In this document: positions 51,513 to 59,974 of the stretch, piece by piece | Layout: each line of letters opens with the position of its first letter | Position numbering within the stretch: the first letter of the stretch is position 1 | NCBI RefSeq assembly: GCF_002850745.1 | Contig: NZ_KZ559466.1 | Location: forward strand, 487,889-551,888 | Source: Nonomuraea indica | GTDB lineage: Bacteria; Actinomycetota; Actinomycetes; Streptosporangiales; Streptosporangiaceae | DNA: 64,000 nt | Direction: 5' to 3' | Made by a program: the position numbers and the translations under genes | Notes under the pieces: model-generated | What the model saw: only the letters and a program-made list of their open reading frames with translations | The model's database searches: none | What the model was told of the DNA's origin: nothing

Positions 51513-52193
51513 ATGGCGAAGTCCGTGGACCCAGAGAAGCCGGGGCGCATCAAGCAGCTCCGCATGATCGCACAGATCATCAAGCAGGCAAATCCCAAGG
51601 GGATGCCGATCGTCTTCCTGTCGGCGGTCGGCACGCTGGCTGTGATCGTCGTGATCGGCCTGGTCACGGACTACCTGTGGTATTCGGTGTTCCTCGGCAT
51701 CCTCGCCGCGCTCACCGTGGGCCTGGTGGTGTTCGGCCAGCTGGCGCAGCGTGCCCAGTATTCGATCCTCGACGGCCAGACCGGCGCCGCCGCGGCCGTG
51801 CTGCAGGGCATGCGCGGCAACTGGCAGGTGACCCCGGCCATCGCGGTCAACCGCGACCAGGACCTCATCCACATGGTGGTCGGGCATCCCGGCGTGATCC
51901 TCGTCTCGGAGGGACCCGGCAACCGGGTCGCCCGGATGCTGGCGGCCGAGAAGAAGCGCGTCGCGCGGGTGGTGCTCGGCGTCGAGATCTACGACATCCA
52001 GTGCGGTGACGGCGAGGGCCAGGTGCCGCTGGGCAAGCTGCAGCGCCACATCATGAAGCTGCCGCGCAACCTGAAGAAGCCCTCGGTCAACGAGGTGAAG
52101 GACCGCCTGCGGTCGCTGCCGAAGAACGTGCCGATGCCCAAGGGGCCGATGCCCAAGGGCATGCGGATGCCCCGCGGCCCCAAGATGCGCTAG
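51513..52193 (+). CDS. DUF4191 membrane protein
   Basis: Protein of 226 aa. Start MAKSVDPEKPGRIKQLRMIAQI, two adjacent helices (PIVFLSAVGTLAVIVVIGLV and FLGILAALTVGLVVFG), then the conserved RAQYSILDGQTGAAAAVLQGMRGNW and a soluble C-terminal part ending in a Met/Pro/Lys repeat (PMPKGPMPKGMRMP). The equivalent, Rv2219, also follows lipA. Function unknown. The stop shares one base with the GTG of the methyltransferase gene. Confidence 0.92.
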   Translation: MAKSVDPEKPGRIKQLRMIAQIIKQANPKGMPIVFLSAVGTLAVIVVIGLVTDYLWYSVFLGILAALTVGLVVFGQLAQRAQYSILDGQTGAAAAVLQGMRGNWQVTPAIAVNRDQDLIHMVVGHPGVILVSEGPGNRVARMLAAEKKRVARVVLGVEIYDIQCGDGEGQVPLGKLQRHIMKLPRNLKKPSVNEVKDRLRSLPKNVPMPKGPMPKGMRMPRGPKMR

Positions 52194-52978
52194 TGCGCCA
52201 CGACGACGCGCCCGGGTCGTCGGTCTCGTCGCGGGCCAACCGCGGCTGGTGGGACGGCAACGCCGACGACTACCAGGTCGAGCACGGCGAGTTCCTGCGC
52301 GACGACGGTTTCGTGTGGTGTCCGGAGGGCGTCGACGAGGCCGAGGCGCGGCTGCTCGGCGAGGTGCGCGGGCGGCGGGTGCTGGAGATCGGCTGCGGCG
52401 CGGCCCAGTGCGCCCGGTGGCTGGTGGCGCAGGGGGCCGAGGTGGCGGCGTTCGACCTGTCGCACCGCCAGCTGCGCCACGCGCGGCGCATCGACGAGGC
52501 GACCGGGCTGCGGGTGCCCGTGGTGCAGGCCGACGCCGAGGCGCTGCCGTTCGCGAGCGGCGGCTTCGACGTGGCCTGTTCGGCGTTCGGCGCGCTGCCG
52601 TTCGTGGCCGACCCGCTGGCGGTTCTCCGCGAGGTGCACCGGGTGCTCCGGCCGGGCGGCCGGTTCGTCTTCTCGGTCAGCCATCCGATCCGCTGGGCGT
52701 TCCCCGACGATCCGGGGCCGCGCGGGCTGACGTCCGACCGGTCCTACTTCGACCGGTCCCCCTACGTGGAGCGCGCCGAGGACGGCACGGTCACCTACGT
52801 CGAGCACCACCGCACGATGGGCGACTGGGTGGGCCTGGTGGTGTCGGCCGGCCTGACCCTGACCGGGCTGCTGGAGCCGGAGTGGCCGCCGGGGCACGAG
52901 CGGGTGTGGGGCGGGTGGAGCCCGCTGCGCGGCCGGCACCTCCCCGGCACCGCGATCTTCAGTTGCGCACGCCCTTGA
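52193..52978 (+). CDS. SAM-dependent methyltransferase
   Basis: Class I methyltransferase of 261 aa: motif I VLEIGCGAAQCARWL, acidic end of strand 2 in AAFDLS, QADAEALPF, and VLREVHRVLRPGGRFVFSVSHP. The N-terminal ANRGWWDGNADDYQVEHGEF is typical of small-molecule methyltransferases of the UbiE/Methyltransf_11 group. GTG 52193 overlaps the DUF4191 stop (TAGTG), so the genes are coupled. The substrate is unknown. Confidence 0.92.
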   Translation: MRHDDAPGSSVSSRANRGWWDGNADDYQVEHGEFLRDDGFVWCPEGVDEAEARLLGEVRGRRVLEIGCGAAQCARWLVAQGAEVAAFDLSHRQLRHARRIDEATGLRVPVVQADAEALPFASGGFDVACSAFGALPFVADPLAVLREVHRVLRPGGRFVFSVSHPIRWAFPDDPGPRGLTSDRSYFDRSPYVERAEDGTVTYVEHHRTMGDWVGLVVSAGLTLTGLLEPEWPPGHERVWGGWSPLRGRHLPGTAIFSCARP

Positions 52979-53026
52979 CACTCGGCGACGGACGTGGCGC
53001 GCCCGCGCGCGTGCGTCGCTGACGGC

Positions 53027-53965
53027 TCAGCGGCGGGTGTAGCGGGCGGCCATGGCGTGGAAGACCGCCTTGGGCTCCCACGTGGTCGCGCCGAGCATCC
53101 GGACCACCCCGTAGGAGCCGAGGTCGGCCCGGCCGGTGCGGGTGTAGCCGGCGAAGGTGAACCACAGGGCCGTCTCCACCCCCTCCTCCTCGAACACGTC
53201 GAGCAGCTCCTCGAGATACCGGACCTGCTCCTCCTCGTCCGGCACCGCGTCGCCGGGCACCACCCAGGCGTGGCCGCCGAGCTCGGCCGCCCCCCGGTAG
53301 GCGCAGGTGCCGAACTCGGTCACCGCGACCGGCTTGCCGTGCGCGAAGTGGGCGCGCAGTTCCTCGCGGAAGCGGCCGGCGTTGTAGGCGGCGCGGTAGG
53401 CGTCCAGGCCGACCAGGTCGAACGGGCTCCAGTCGATGAGCTCCCACGGCGCGGCGGCGTAGGTGACCCTGCCGCCGAACAGGGGACGCACCGTCGCGGC
53501 CGCCTCGGCGAGGAAGGCGTTGAGCCGCGGCAGGATCTCCGTGATCGACTCCCACCAGGTCAGGTCGGCGGAGGCCATGGCGGCGAGCCGGTCGCCGTAG
53601 GTGTCGCCGGGGATGAAGCCCGGGCCGAAGGCGCTCGTCTCGCAGCCGGTGACGAGCACCACCTCGGCGCCGCCGCGCCGCAGCTTCTCGGCCCGTCGGG
53701 CGCAGCCGGCGTACAGGGCCAGCATGTCGTCGTGCGGAACGTCCACGGGGAAGGGCGCCAACCAGACCTCCAGCCCGGCCTCCGCGGCGACCTCGGCGGC
53801 CAGTTCGAGCCGGTCGGGGTCGCGGCCCGAGACGCGGACGACCTGGCAGTGCAGTTCGTCGGCGATCACCCGCATCTCGCGGCGTACGGTGGCGGCGTCG
53901 AAGACCGGACGTGACAGGTGCGATCCCGGGAGGAACCCGGTGTCGTAGTTGATCCCCTTTTTCAT
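53027..53965 (-). CDS. Glycoside-hydrolase-like TIM-barrel protein
   Basis: Cytosolic protein of 312 aa without signal peptide. Start MKKGINYDTGFLPG; the body alternates β-strands and helices as in (β/α)8 barrels, with candidate acids in VLVTGCETSAFGPGF, SPFDLVGLDAYRAAY and VAVTEFGTCAYRG. Homologues are sometimes labelled abortive infection proteins, for which nothing here gives support. AGGAG stands 7 bases before ATG 53965, which overlaps the TetR stop by 4 bp. It is probably the target gene of that repressor. Confidence 0.75.
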   Translation of the reverse strand: MKKGINYDTGFLPGSHLSRPVFDAATVRREMRVIADELHCQVVRVSGRDPDRLELAAEVAAEAGLEVWLAPFPVDVPHDDMLALYAGCARRAEKLRRGGAEVVLVTGCETSAFGPGFIPGDTYGDRLAAMASADLTWWESITEILPRLNAFLAEAAATVRPLFGGRVTYAAAPWELIDWSPFDLVGLDAYRAAYNAGRFREELRAHFAHGKPVAVTEFGTCAYRGAAELGGHAWVVPGDAVPDEEEQVRYLEELLDVFEEEGVETALWFTFAGYTRTGRADLGSYGVVRMLGATTWEPKAVFHAMAARYTRR

Positions 53966-54711
53966 GGCTTTTCTCCTGACAGGCGTGTCGTGCAGCCGTG
54001 TTCGAGCAGGTCGAACGCCACCTCGACGTCCTCGGAGAGCCGCCGCGCGGCCTCCGTCAGCGGAGTCCCGGCGGCCAGTCGATGGAAGAACGTCTCCTGG
54101 AGCGTCGTGACGGACGCGGTGATCTGGGCGGCAACGAGAGCGGCGACCAGGCCGGGCGTCACGCACTCCGCCGTGCCCCCGGCGCGCCCCTCACCCCCGG
54201 CGCCGCGGGTGCCGCCAGTATCGCCGTCGGCGCCGGCCCTGCCACCGATGCCGCCGTCGCCGCCGGTGGCATCCATGGGACCCGCGCCACCGGCGCGCTC
54301 CAGGGCGGCGGCCAGTTCGTGGCGCTGGCGCGCGTACGTCTGGTGGAGGGCGGCCATCAGGGACGGGCTGGACGAGATGACGCCGACGCGGGCCGTCAGC
54401 GCGGCCACGTCCGGCTCTCCGAAGCCCCGCGCCGCCATCGACCGGTAGTGCTCACGCAGGGCGCCGAGCGGCGTCTGCCCGGCCCGCCGCCTGGTCACGA
54501 TGCCGGCCATGTCCTCCTCGACGCCGTCGAGGGCGAGGCACTCCTTGCTGGGGAAGTAGCTGAACAGCGTCACCTTGGCCACGCCGGCCGCCTCGGCGAT
54601 CCGGGCCACGGTGACCGCGTCGTAGCCGCTCTCGGCGAACAGCCGCAGCGCCACCTCGGCGATGCGCCGCCGCGTCTGTTCCTTCTTGCGTTCCCGGAGT
54701 CCTGCCATCAT
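53962..54711 (-). CDS. TetR family regulator with Gly-rich insertion
   Basis: Regulator of 249 aa. Helix-turn-helix at 10-55: TRRRIAEVALRLFAESGYD, VARIAEAAGVAKVTLFSYF. The C-terminal ligand domain is interrupted at about 140-182 by a Gly/Ala/Asp-rich stretch (DATGGDGGIGGRAGADGD), likely a flexible loop. ATG 54711 or 54708 starts the gene. Coupled to the TIM-barrel gene. An inverted repeat lies 12 bp upstream. Confidence 0.9.
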   Translation of the reverse strand: MMAGLRERKKEQTRRRIAEVALRLFAESGYDAVTVARIAEAAGVAKVTLFSYFPSKECLALDGVEEDMAGIVTRRRAGQTPLGALREHYRSMAARGFGEPDVAALTARVGVISSSPSLMAALHQTYARQRHELAAALERAGGAGPMDATGGDGGIGGRAGADGDTGGTRGAGGEGRAGGTAECVTPGLVAALVAAQITASVTTLQETFFHRLAAGTPLTEAARRLSEDVEVAFDLLEHGCTTRLSGEKP

Positions 54712-54723
54712 GACCCCACGATA

Positions 54724-54757
54724 ACCGTACCCGGTTCGTTTTTGAACCCGGTACGGT
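54724..54757. promoter_or_regulatory. Inverted repeat before the TetR gene
   Basis: ACCGTACCCGGTTC - 6 bases - GAACCCGGTACGGT, 14-bp arms with one mismatch. It touches the stop of the upstream oxidoreductase and ends 12 bp before the TetR start. It may be the TetR operator, a terminator of the oxidoreductase, or both. Confidence 0.65.
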
Positions 54758-55674
54758 CAGCGGACTCGGAGCACCACCTTGCCCGGGACGCCGCCCTGCT
54801 TGGCGGCGAACGCCTTCCCCGCCTCGGCCAGCGGATAGATCGCGCCGACATGGGCCCGCACCGCGCCGCTCCCGGCCAGCCGGGCGAGTTCGGCCAGCTG
54901 GTCCCGGTCGGGTTCGACGATGAAGAAGGCGGCCCGCCCGCCGGCGGGTGCGGCCGGCGGCGGCGCGGTGATCGAGACGAGCGTGCCACCGGGCCTCACC
55001 AGGCCGGCGGAGCGGGCGAGCAGCTCGCCCCCGATGGTGTCGAAGACGACATCCGCCTGCCCCACGGCCTGCTCCAGCGGCTGCCGTTCGAGATCGACGA
55101 AGTCGTGCGCGCCCAGCTCCCTTGCCAGCGCGGCGGCACGGCCGCGGCCGGTGGCGATGACGTGTGCCCCCGCGTGCCGGGCCAGCTGGACGGCCAGGGT
55201 GCCCGTGCCTCCCGCCGCGCCGTGGACGACGACGGTCTGCCCCGCCCGCAGGCCGCCGTGGACGAACAGGCCCTGCCAGGCGGTCAGCCCCGACAGGGGC
55301 AGGGCGGCGGCCTCGTCGAAGCCGAGCCCGTCGGGTATGACGGCGAGGTTGCGGGCCTCCACGGCGACGTACTCGGCGGCGGCCCCGTCCCGGTGCCAGT
55401 CGGTCAGCCCGAACACCCGGTCGCCGAGACTGAGGCCGGTGGTCCCGTACCTGACCTCGGCGACGACACCGGCCACCTCGTGGCAGGGAATGGAGGGCGT
55501 GCGATCCCGCCCGGCCCGGTCGACCCAGGTGCCGGGCCAGGTCAGCTCGTCGGGGACGAAACCGGCGGCGTGCACCTTGACCAGCACGTCGCCGGTCGCG
55601 GCGTGCGGGTGCGGGGCCTCCTCGTGGACCAGGTCGTGGTGGTCGCCCTGCCGGTGGATGCGGACTGCTCTCAT
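54757..55674 (-). CDS. Quinone oxidoreductase-like MDR protein
   Basis: NADPH-dependent medium-chain reductase of 305 aa. GroES-like N-terminal domain (VLVKVHAAGFVPDELTWPG, PCHEVAGVVAEV), then the cofactor domain with VVVHGAAGGTGTLAVQLARHAGAHVIATG. Zinc ligands are absent, which fits the ζ-crystallin/quinone reductase branch. GGAGG stands 7 bases before ATG 55674; the longer in-frame start adds an unrelated leader. It stands upstream of the TetR gene in the same direction, with a hairpin between. Confidence 0.92.
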   Translation of the reverse strand: MRAVRIHRQGDHHDLVHEEAPHPHAATGDVLVKVHAAGFVPDELTWPGTWVDRAGRDRTPSIPCHEVAGVVAEVRYGTTGLSLGDRVFGLTDWHRDGAAAEYVAVEARNLAVIPDGLGFDEAAALPLSGLTAWQGLFVHGGLRAGQTVVVHGAAGGTGTLAVQLARHAGAHVIATGRGRAAALARELGAHDFVDLERQPLEQAVGQADVVFDTIGGELLARSAGLVRPGGTLVSITAPPPAAPAGGRAAFFIVEPDRDQLAELARLAGSGAVRAHVGAIYPLAEAGKAFAAKQGGVPGKVVLRVR

Positions 55675-55832
55675 GGATGGTCCTCCGTACGGTGCTGCTT
55701 GTCGTCGTCGGTCAGAAGACGGACGACGCACCGCCGGGAAATGTGACAGAGCGGGCCGTGCCACCTCGGGTTCGTGGCGAGCGGCCGTGACCACCCGGAC
55801 GCCGCCGCGGTCGGGATGCGGCGGCATCGTGG

Positions 55833-56294
55833 TCACATGCGGACGACCATGGTGTTGGACACCCGGTCGTGCACGCCGCGGTGGTCACGGTCGAAGATGA
55901 GCGGCGGGATGGCCAGGATGAGCAGCGCGGACCGCACCAGCACGGGCAGCAGCCGGGGGGCGCCGCCGTCCATCGCGGCGACCCTGATGCCGGCCAGCCG
56001 GTGGCCGAACGTCTGCCCCATGAACGCCACCAGCACGAGGTACTGCACGGCGAACACCACGGCCGGGACCCATGGCGAGGCCGCCGGGTCGACACCGAGC
56101 AGCAGCCGGGTGATCGCCCAGGTGCAGATCATCCAGTCGATGACGAGGGCGGCGATGCGCCTGCCCCAGCCGGCGATGGAACCGCTGCCCTCCTCCGGCA
56201 GGCCGAGGCGCTGTCCCGGGTAGCCGAGGTCGATCCCGGCCGCTCGCACGCCGCCCAGCCAGGTCTGCGTCCAGCGCGGTTCCTTGCTGCTCAT
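55833..56294 (-). CDS. RDD family membrane protein
   Basis: Protein of 153 aa with the RDD signature spread over three helices: WGRRIAALVIDWMICTW (Arg and Asp), FVFAVQYLVLVAFMGQTFGHRLAGIRV and VLVRSALLILAIPPLIFDRDHRGVHDRVSNTMVV. ATG 56294 (MSSKEPRW) is preferred over the Pro-rich longer start. RDD proteins include Na+/H+ antiporter-like members; function here unknown. A small RDD protein also precedes glnA in mycobacteria. Confidence 0.9.
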   Translation of the reverse strand: MSSKEPRWTQTWLGGVRAAGIDLGYPGQRLGLPEEGSGSIAGWGRRIAALVIDWMICTWAITRLLLGVDPAASPWVPAVVFAVQYLVLVAFMGQTFGHRLAGIRVAAMDGGAPRLLPVLVRSALLILAIPPLIFDRDHRGVHDRVSNTMVVRM

Positions 56295-56413
56295 GCGTCC
56301 AACGGTATCCGGCGGTGCGGGCGGTCGCGCTGGTGGCCCGGCGGGGCCGGGAGCCACAGACCTGTCCGGGACATGGCGCTTTCGTGACCTGGTCGCGTCA
56401 TGAGGGGGTCATC

Positions 56414-56632
56414 ATGGACGTCATGCCACACGGGGACGAGCTGGACGCGCGTTTCGAGGCGCTGGTCGCCCAGTTCGACGACAAGGAGCTGCGGCGGATG
56501 CGGGCCGCGGCGGGCCGGCGCGGACGGCCGTCCAACCGGCCGCGCCGGTTGCTGCTGGCCGTCGCGGCGCTGCTCGCGGTGGCCGTCGCAGCCGTCGCCG
56601 TCCTGGCGTCCCAACCCGGCCTGCTGCGCTGA
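56414..56632 (+). CDS. Small single-helix membrane protein
   Basis: Protein of 72 aa: acidic start MDVMPHGDELDARFEALVAQFDDKELRRM, a basic stretch (RRGRPSNRPRR), then one C-terminal helix LLLAVAALLAVAVAAVAVLA. GAGGGGGT stands 3-10 bases before ATG 56414. Probably tail-anchored. It precedes glnA but ~70 bp before the GlnR operator, so it is likely separate. Function unknown. Confidence 0.65.
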   Translation: MDVMPHGDELDARFEALVAQFDDKELRRMRAAAGRRGRPSNRPRRLLLAVAALLAVAVAAVAVLASQPGLLR

Positions 56633-56701
56633 CACCCGTCTCGCCGGTCCGGTTCCGGTGGCCGCGCCCCTGACCGTACGGCCATCTCGGAGCGGCTCCG
56701 C

Positions 56702-56755
56702 TTAACATGTGCGAAACAATCGGGACACCGAGTGGAAACGGCCTCGATCTAGATT
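56702..56755 (+). promoter_or_regulatory. GlnR operator and promoter of glnA
   Basis: Four half-sites with exact 6-base gaps: TTAAC (56702-56706), GAAAC (56713-56717), GACAC (56724-56728), GAAAC (56735-56739). This fits the published actinobacterial GlnR consensus gTnAc-n6-GaAAc repeated twice, here with one mismatch in each gTnAc half. TAGATT at 56750-56755 is a possible -10 box. The two boxes are 22 bp apart, two helical turns, as in other glnA promoters. Confidence 0.85.
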
Positions 56756-56790
56756 CACGGTGGAGAGTCATTCCCCAGGGAGGTTCGAGA

Positions 56791-58215
56791 GTGTTCAACT
56801 CCGCCGACGACGTCCTGAAGTACATCAGCGACGAAGGGGTGCAGTTCGTCGATGTCAGGTTCACCGACCTGCCGGGCACGACTCACCACTTCACCTTCCC
56901 GGTCGAGAACTTCAGCGGCAACGTCTTCACCGACGGTCTCATGTTCGACGGCTCGTCCATCCGTGGCTTCCAGGCGATCCACGAGTCCGACATGCTGTTG
57001 CTGCCCGACCCGACGAGCGCGGTGCTCGACCCGTTCCGCCAGCACAAGACGCTCAACATCAACTTCTTCGTGCACGACCCGCTGACGGGCGAGGCCTACA
57101 GCCGCGACCCGCGCAACGTCGCGCGCAAGGCCGAGGAATACCTCAAGGGCACCGGGATCGCCGACACGGCCTACTTCGGCCCGGAGGCGGAGTTCTACAT
57201 CTTCGACGACGTCCGCTTCGAGACCAGGGCGAACGCCGGCTACTACTACATCGACTCCATCGAGGGCGCCTGGAACACCGGCAAGGCCACCGAGGGCGGA
57301 AACCTCGGCTACAAGCCGCGCTACAAGGGCGGCTACTTCCCGGTGCCGCCGATGGACCACTTCACCGACCTGCGTTCGGAGATGGTGCGCAACCTCATCG
57401 AGTGCGGCATCGACGTGGAGATGCAGCACCACGAGGTCGGCACGGCCGGCCAGGCGGAGATCGACTTCAGGTTCGGCACGCTGCTGAAGACGGCCGACAA
57501 CCTGATGCTCTACAAGTACGTCATCAAGAGCACGGCCCTGGAGTACGGCCACACGGTCACCTTCATGCCCAAGCCGATCTTCGGCGACAACGGCTCCGGC
57601 ATGCACTGCCACCAGTCGCTGTGGAAGGACGGCTCGCCGCTGTTCTACGACGAGGTCGGCTACGCGGGCCTGTCCGACACGGCCCGCTACTACATCGGCG
57701 GCCTGCTCAAGCACGCCCCGTCGCTGCTGGCCTTCACCAACCCGACGGTCAACTCCTACCACCGCCTGGTGCCGGGCTACGAGGCTCCCGTCAACCTGGT
57801 CTACAGCCAGCGCAACCGGTCGGCCTGCGTGCGCATCCCGATCACGGGCTCCAACCCCAAGGCCAAGCGCATCGAGTTCCGGGTGCCCGACCCGTCGTGC
57901 AACCCGTACTTCGCCTTCTCCGCCATGCTCATGGCCGGCATCGACGGCATCCGCAACAAGATCGAGCCGCCGGAGCCGGTCGACAAGGACCTCTACGAGC
58001 TGCCGCCGGAGGAGGCCCGCCAGGTGCCGCAGGTCCCCGGCTCGCTGCCCGAGGTCCTGAGCGCCCTGGAGGCCGACCACGACTACCTCCTGGAGGGCGG
58101 CGTCTTCACGCCCGACCTGATCGAGACGTGGGTCTCCTACAAGCGCGAGAACGAGGTCGACCCGATCCGCCTGCGCCCGCACCCGCACGAGTTCGAGCTG
58201 TACTACGACGTCTGA
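56791..58215 (+). CDS. glnA: Glutamine synthetase type I
   Basis: Ammonia-assimilating enzyme of 474 aa. Visible: [33 protein letters not shown] with metal-binding Glu, [27 protein letters not shown]/glutamate region [14 protein letters not shown], and [31 protein letters not shown]. Tyr402 in [10 protein letters not shown] is the adenylylation site, the target of GlnE coded at the window's right end. GTG 56791 has GGGAGG 7 bases upstream and starts [12 protein letters not shown]. Controlled by the GlnR boxes at 56702-56739. Confidence 0.97.
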   Translation: MFNSADDVLKYISDEGVQFVDVRFTDLPGTTHHFTFPVENFSGNVFTDGLMFDGSSIRGFQAIHESDMLLLPDPTSAVLDPFRQHKTLNINFFVHDPLTGEAYSRDPRNVARKAEEYLKGTGIADTAYFGPEAEFYIFDDVRFETRANAGYYYIDSIEGAWNTGKATEGGNLGYKPRYKGGYFPVPPMDHFTDLRSEMVRNLIECGIDVEMQHHEVGTAGQAEIDFRFGTLLKTADNLMLYKYVIKSTALEYGHTVTFMPKPIFGDNGSGMHCHQSLWKDGSPLFYDEVGYAGLSDTARYYIGGLLKHAPSLLAFTNPTVNSYHRLVPGYEAPVNLVYSQRNRSACVRIPITGSNPKAKRIEFRVPDPSCNPYFAFSAMLMAGIDGIRNKIEPPEPVDKDLYELPPEEARQVPQVPGSLPEVLSALEADHDYLLEGGVFTPDLIETWVSYKRENEVDPIRLRPHPHEFELYYDV

Positions 58216-58283
58216 GCGGCCGAGGCCGCGATCCGCGAAGCCGTCGGCGGGTGACCTGCCAGGACACCCGGGCATCACGTACG

Positions 58284-58328
58284 AGGCCGTCGAGCGACCG
58301 CCCCTCCGGGGCTCGCTCGACGGCCTTT
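58284..58328 (+). terminator. Terminator after glnA
   Basis: Perfect 14-bp stem AGGCCGTCGAGCGA / TCGCTCGACGGCCT around a 15-base loop that can itself pair (CCCC with GGGG), ending in TTT. 69 bp beyond the glnA stop. Confidence 0.88.
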
Positions 58329-58447
58329 CGCGTGCGTGCCTCCGCCGAGGGCGTCAGGCGCGTCGAGGCGGCCCGGGCGCCGGCATCGCCCTTCTTCCCG
58401 TCGCCGAGCGGACCCTGCGCCGGGCCTCGGGGCGGCCGTGGACGGTG

Positions 58448-58765
58448 TCAGCGGGCCACGGCCCGGGGGGTGGTGAGGGCGTCGAGGAGGCCGGGGAACG
58501 CCTGGTCCATGTCGGTGCGGCGCAGGGCGTTCATGCGGGAGGTCCCGACGTAGTACTGGCGGATGAGGCCCGCCTCGCGCAGCACCTTGAAGTGGTGGGT
58601 GGCGGTGGACTTGCTGACCGGCAGGTCGAACGTGCCGCACGCGCGGTCCTCGCCGGTGACGGCGAGCTGCGTGACGATGCTCCGGCGCACCGGGTCGACG
58701 AGCGCCTCCAGGACGAGCTGCAGGTCGAATGCGGACACCTCGGGGTGCGGTGGCGTGCGTTCCAT
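58448..58765 (-). CDS. ArsR family winged-helix regulator
   Basis: Regulator of 105 aa with the ArsR fold: LQLVLEALVDPVRRSIVTQLAV, then the recognition helix VSKSTATHHFKVLREAGLIRQYYVGTSRM. The single Cys (DRACGTFD) does not form a known metal site, so it may sense something other than metal. Divergent from the oxidoreductase gene at 58858; the shared gap holds an inverted repeat. Likely controls itself and that neighbour. Confidence 0.9.
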   Translation of the reverse strand: MERTPPHPEVSAFDLQLVLEALVDPVRRSIVTQLAVTGEDRACGTFDLPVSKSTATHHFKVLREAGLIRQYYVGTSRMNALRRTDMDQAFPGLLDALTTPRAVAR

Positions 58766-58774
58766 GGGTCAATG

Positions 58775-58809
58775 GTACGACATCCATCGAAGTTTGACAG
58801 CAATCGTAC
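58775..58809. promoter_or_regulatory. Divergent promoter region with inverted repeat
   Basis: GTACGA (58775-58780) and TCGTAC (58804-58809) face each other across 23 bases, and a TTGACA -35-like box for the rightward gene lies between them near 58794. Candidate ArsR operator. Confidence 0.45.
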
Positions 58810-58857
58810 TTGTGGGCCACAGTGGACCGCGTCCGAGGCGAGCTGAAGGAGTGCGAC

Positions 58858-59856
58858 GTGGCGAGGACTGTGCGGTTCCACGAGATCGGTGGGCCCGAAG
58901 TGATGCGACTGGAGGACGTGGAGCCGGGCGAACCGGGTCCGGGCGAGGCGCTGATCCGGGTGGACGCGATCGGGGTCAACCGGGCCGAGGCGCTGTTCCG
59001 GACGGGGGTGTACATCGAGCCGGTCAAGCGGTTCCCGGCGAGGCTCGGCACCGAGGCCGCCGGGGTGATCGAGGCGGTGGGTCCGGGGGTGACGAAGTTC
59101 GCGGCGGGTCAGGCGGTCAGCGTCGTGCCGGCCTTCTCGCAGAACGACTACGGCGTGTACGCCGAGCGGGCGATCGTGCCGGTGAGCGTGCTGCTGCCCC
59201 GCCCCGACGAGGTGGACGCGGTGTCCGGCGCCGCGGTGTGGATGCCCTACCTCACCGCCTACGGGGCGATGGTGGAGGTGGGCGGGGTGCGGGCCGGCGA
59301 CGTGGTGGTCGTGAACGCGGCCTCCAGCAGCGTCGGCCTGGCCGCGATCCACACGGCCAACCGGCTGGGCGCCCGGCCGGTCGCCGTCACCCGCACCGGC
59401 GACAAGCGGCAGCGGCTGATCGAGGAGGGCGCCGCCGAGGTGCTCGCGTCGGAGGAGGACGACGTGCCGGGCCGCGTGCTGGCGCTGACCGGCGGCCGGG
59501 GCGCCGAGTTCGTCTTCGACGCCGTCGCCGGGCCGGGGGTGACCGAGCTGGCCCGGGCGGTGGCCCCCGGCGGGACGGTGTTCCTGTGGGGCATGCTGAG
59601 CGGGCAGCCGACGCCCCATCCGGGGTTCGACCTGGGCATGCCCCCTCTCAACCTGCGCACGTACACGGTGCACGAGATCACCAGGGACCCGGAGCGGCTG
59701 CGCCGGGGCGCGGCGTTCGTCGCCTCAGGGCTGCGCACCGGGGCCTTCCGCCCGGTGGTGGACCGGGTGTTCCCGCTGGAGGACATCGTGGCGGCGCACC
59801 GGCACATGGAGTCCAACACCCAGGTCGGCAAGATCGTGGTCAGGGTGGATCACTGA
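58858..59856 (+). CDS. Zinc-free MDR/quinone oxidoreductase-like protein
   Basis: NADPH-dependent reductase of 332 aa. RTVRFHEIGGPEVMRLEDVE is the usual quinone reductase start; ALIRVDAIGVNRAEALFRTGVY, GTEAAGVIEAVGPGV and VVVNAASSSVGLAAIHTANRLGA (an AASSSVG variant of the AxxGxxG loop) follow. AAGGAG stands 6 bases before GTG 58858, which is preferred to the longer start. Probably regulated by the divergent ArsR protein; the inducer is unknown. Confidence 0.92.
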   Translation: MARTVRFHEIGGPEVMRLEDVEPGEPGPGEALIRVDAIGVNRAEALFRTGVYIEPVKRFPARLGTEAAGVIEAVGPGVTKFAAGQAVSVVPAFSQNDYGVYAERAIVPVSVLLPRPDEVDAVSGAAVWMPYLTAYGAMVEVGGVRAGDVVVVNAASSSVGLAAIHTANRLGARPVAVTRTGDKRQRLIEEGAAEVLASEEDDVPGRVLALTGGRGAEFVFDAVAGPGVTELARAVAPGGTVFLWGMLSGQPTPHPGFDLGMPPLNLRTYTVHEITRDPERLRRGAAFVASGLRTGAFRPVVDRVFPLEDIVAAHRHMESNTQVGKIVVRVDH

Positions 59857-59974
59857 GGCGGTAGGGCGCCAGGCCGGCCGTCACCGCGTCCGCGTCGCCG
59901 CTCACCAGCCGCAGGGAGGCGGCGGGCCGCGCCATCGCCCGCGCGTACCTGTCGAGAGGGGACGCGGCGTTCAT
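59840..59974 (-). CDS. Possible small coupled ORF
   Basis: Frame of 44 codons starting MNAASPLDRYARAM. Its ATG overlaps the stop of the membrane-protein gene (ATGA), which suggests translational coupling, and its end overlaps the convergent oxidoreductase gene by 17 bp. No recognisable domain. It may be a real small protein, a truncated gene remnant, or chance. Confidence 0.3.
   Translation of the reverse strand: MNAASPLDRYARAMARPAASLRLVSGDADAVTAGLAPYRLSDPP

Noticed and set aside
53027..53965. Abortive-infection phage defence gene
   Set aside because: The protein looks like a glycosidase-type barrel. No Abi motif or neighbouring defence gene supports the label.
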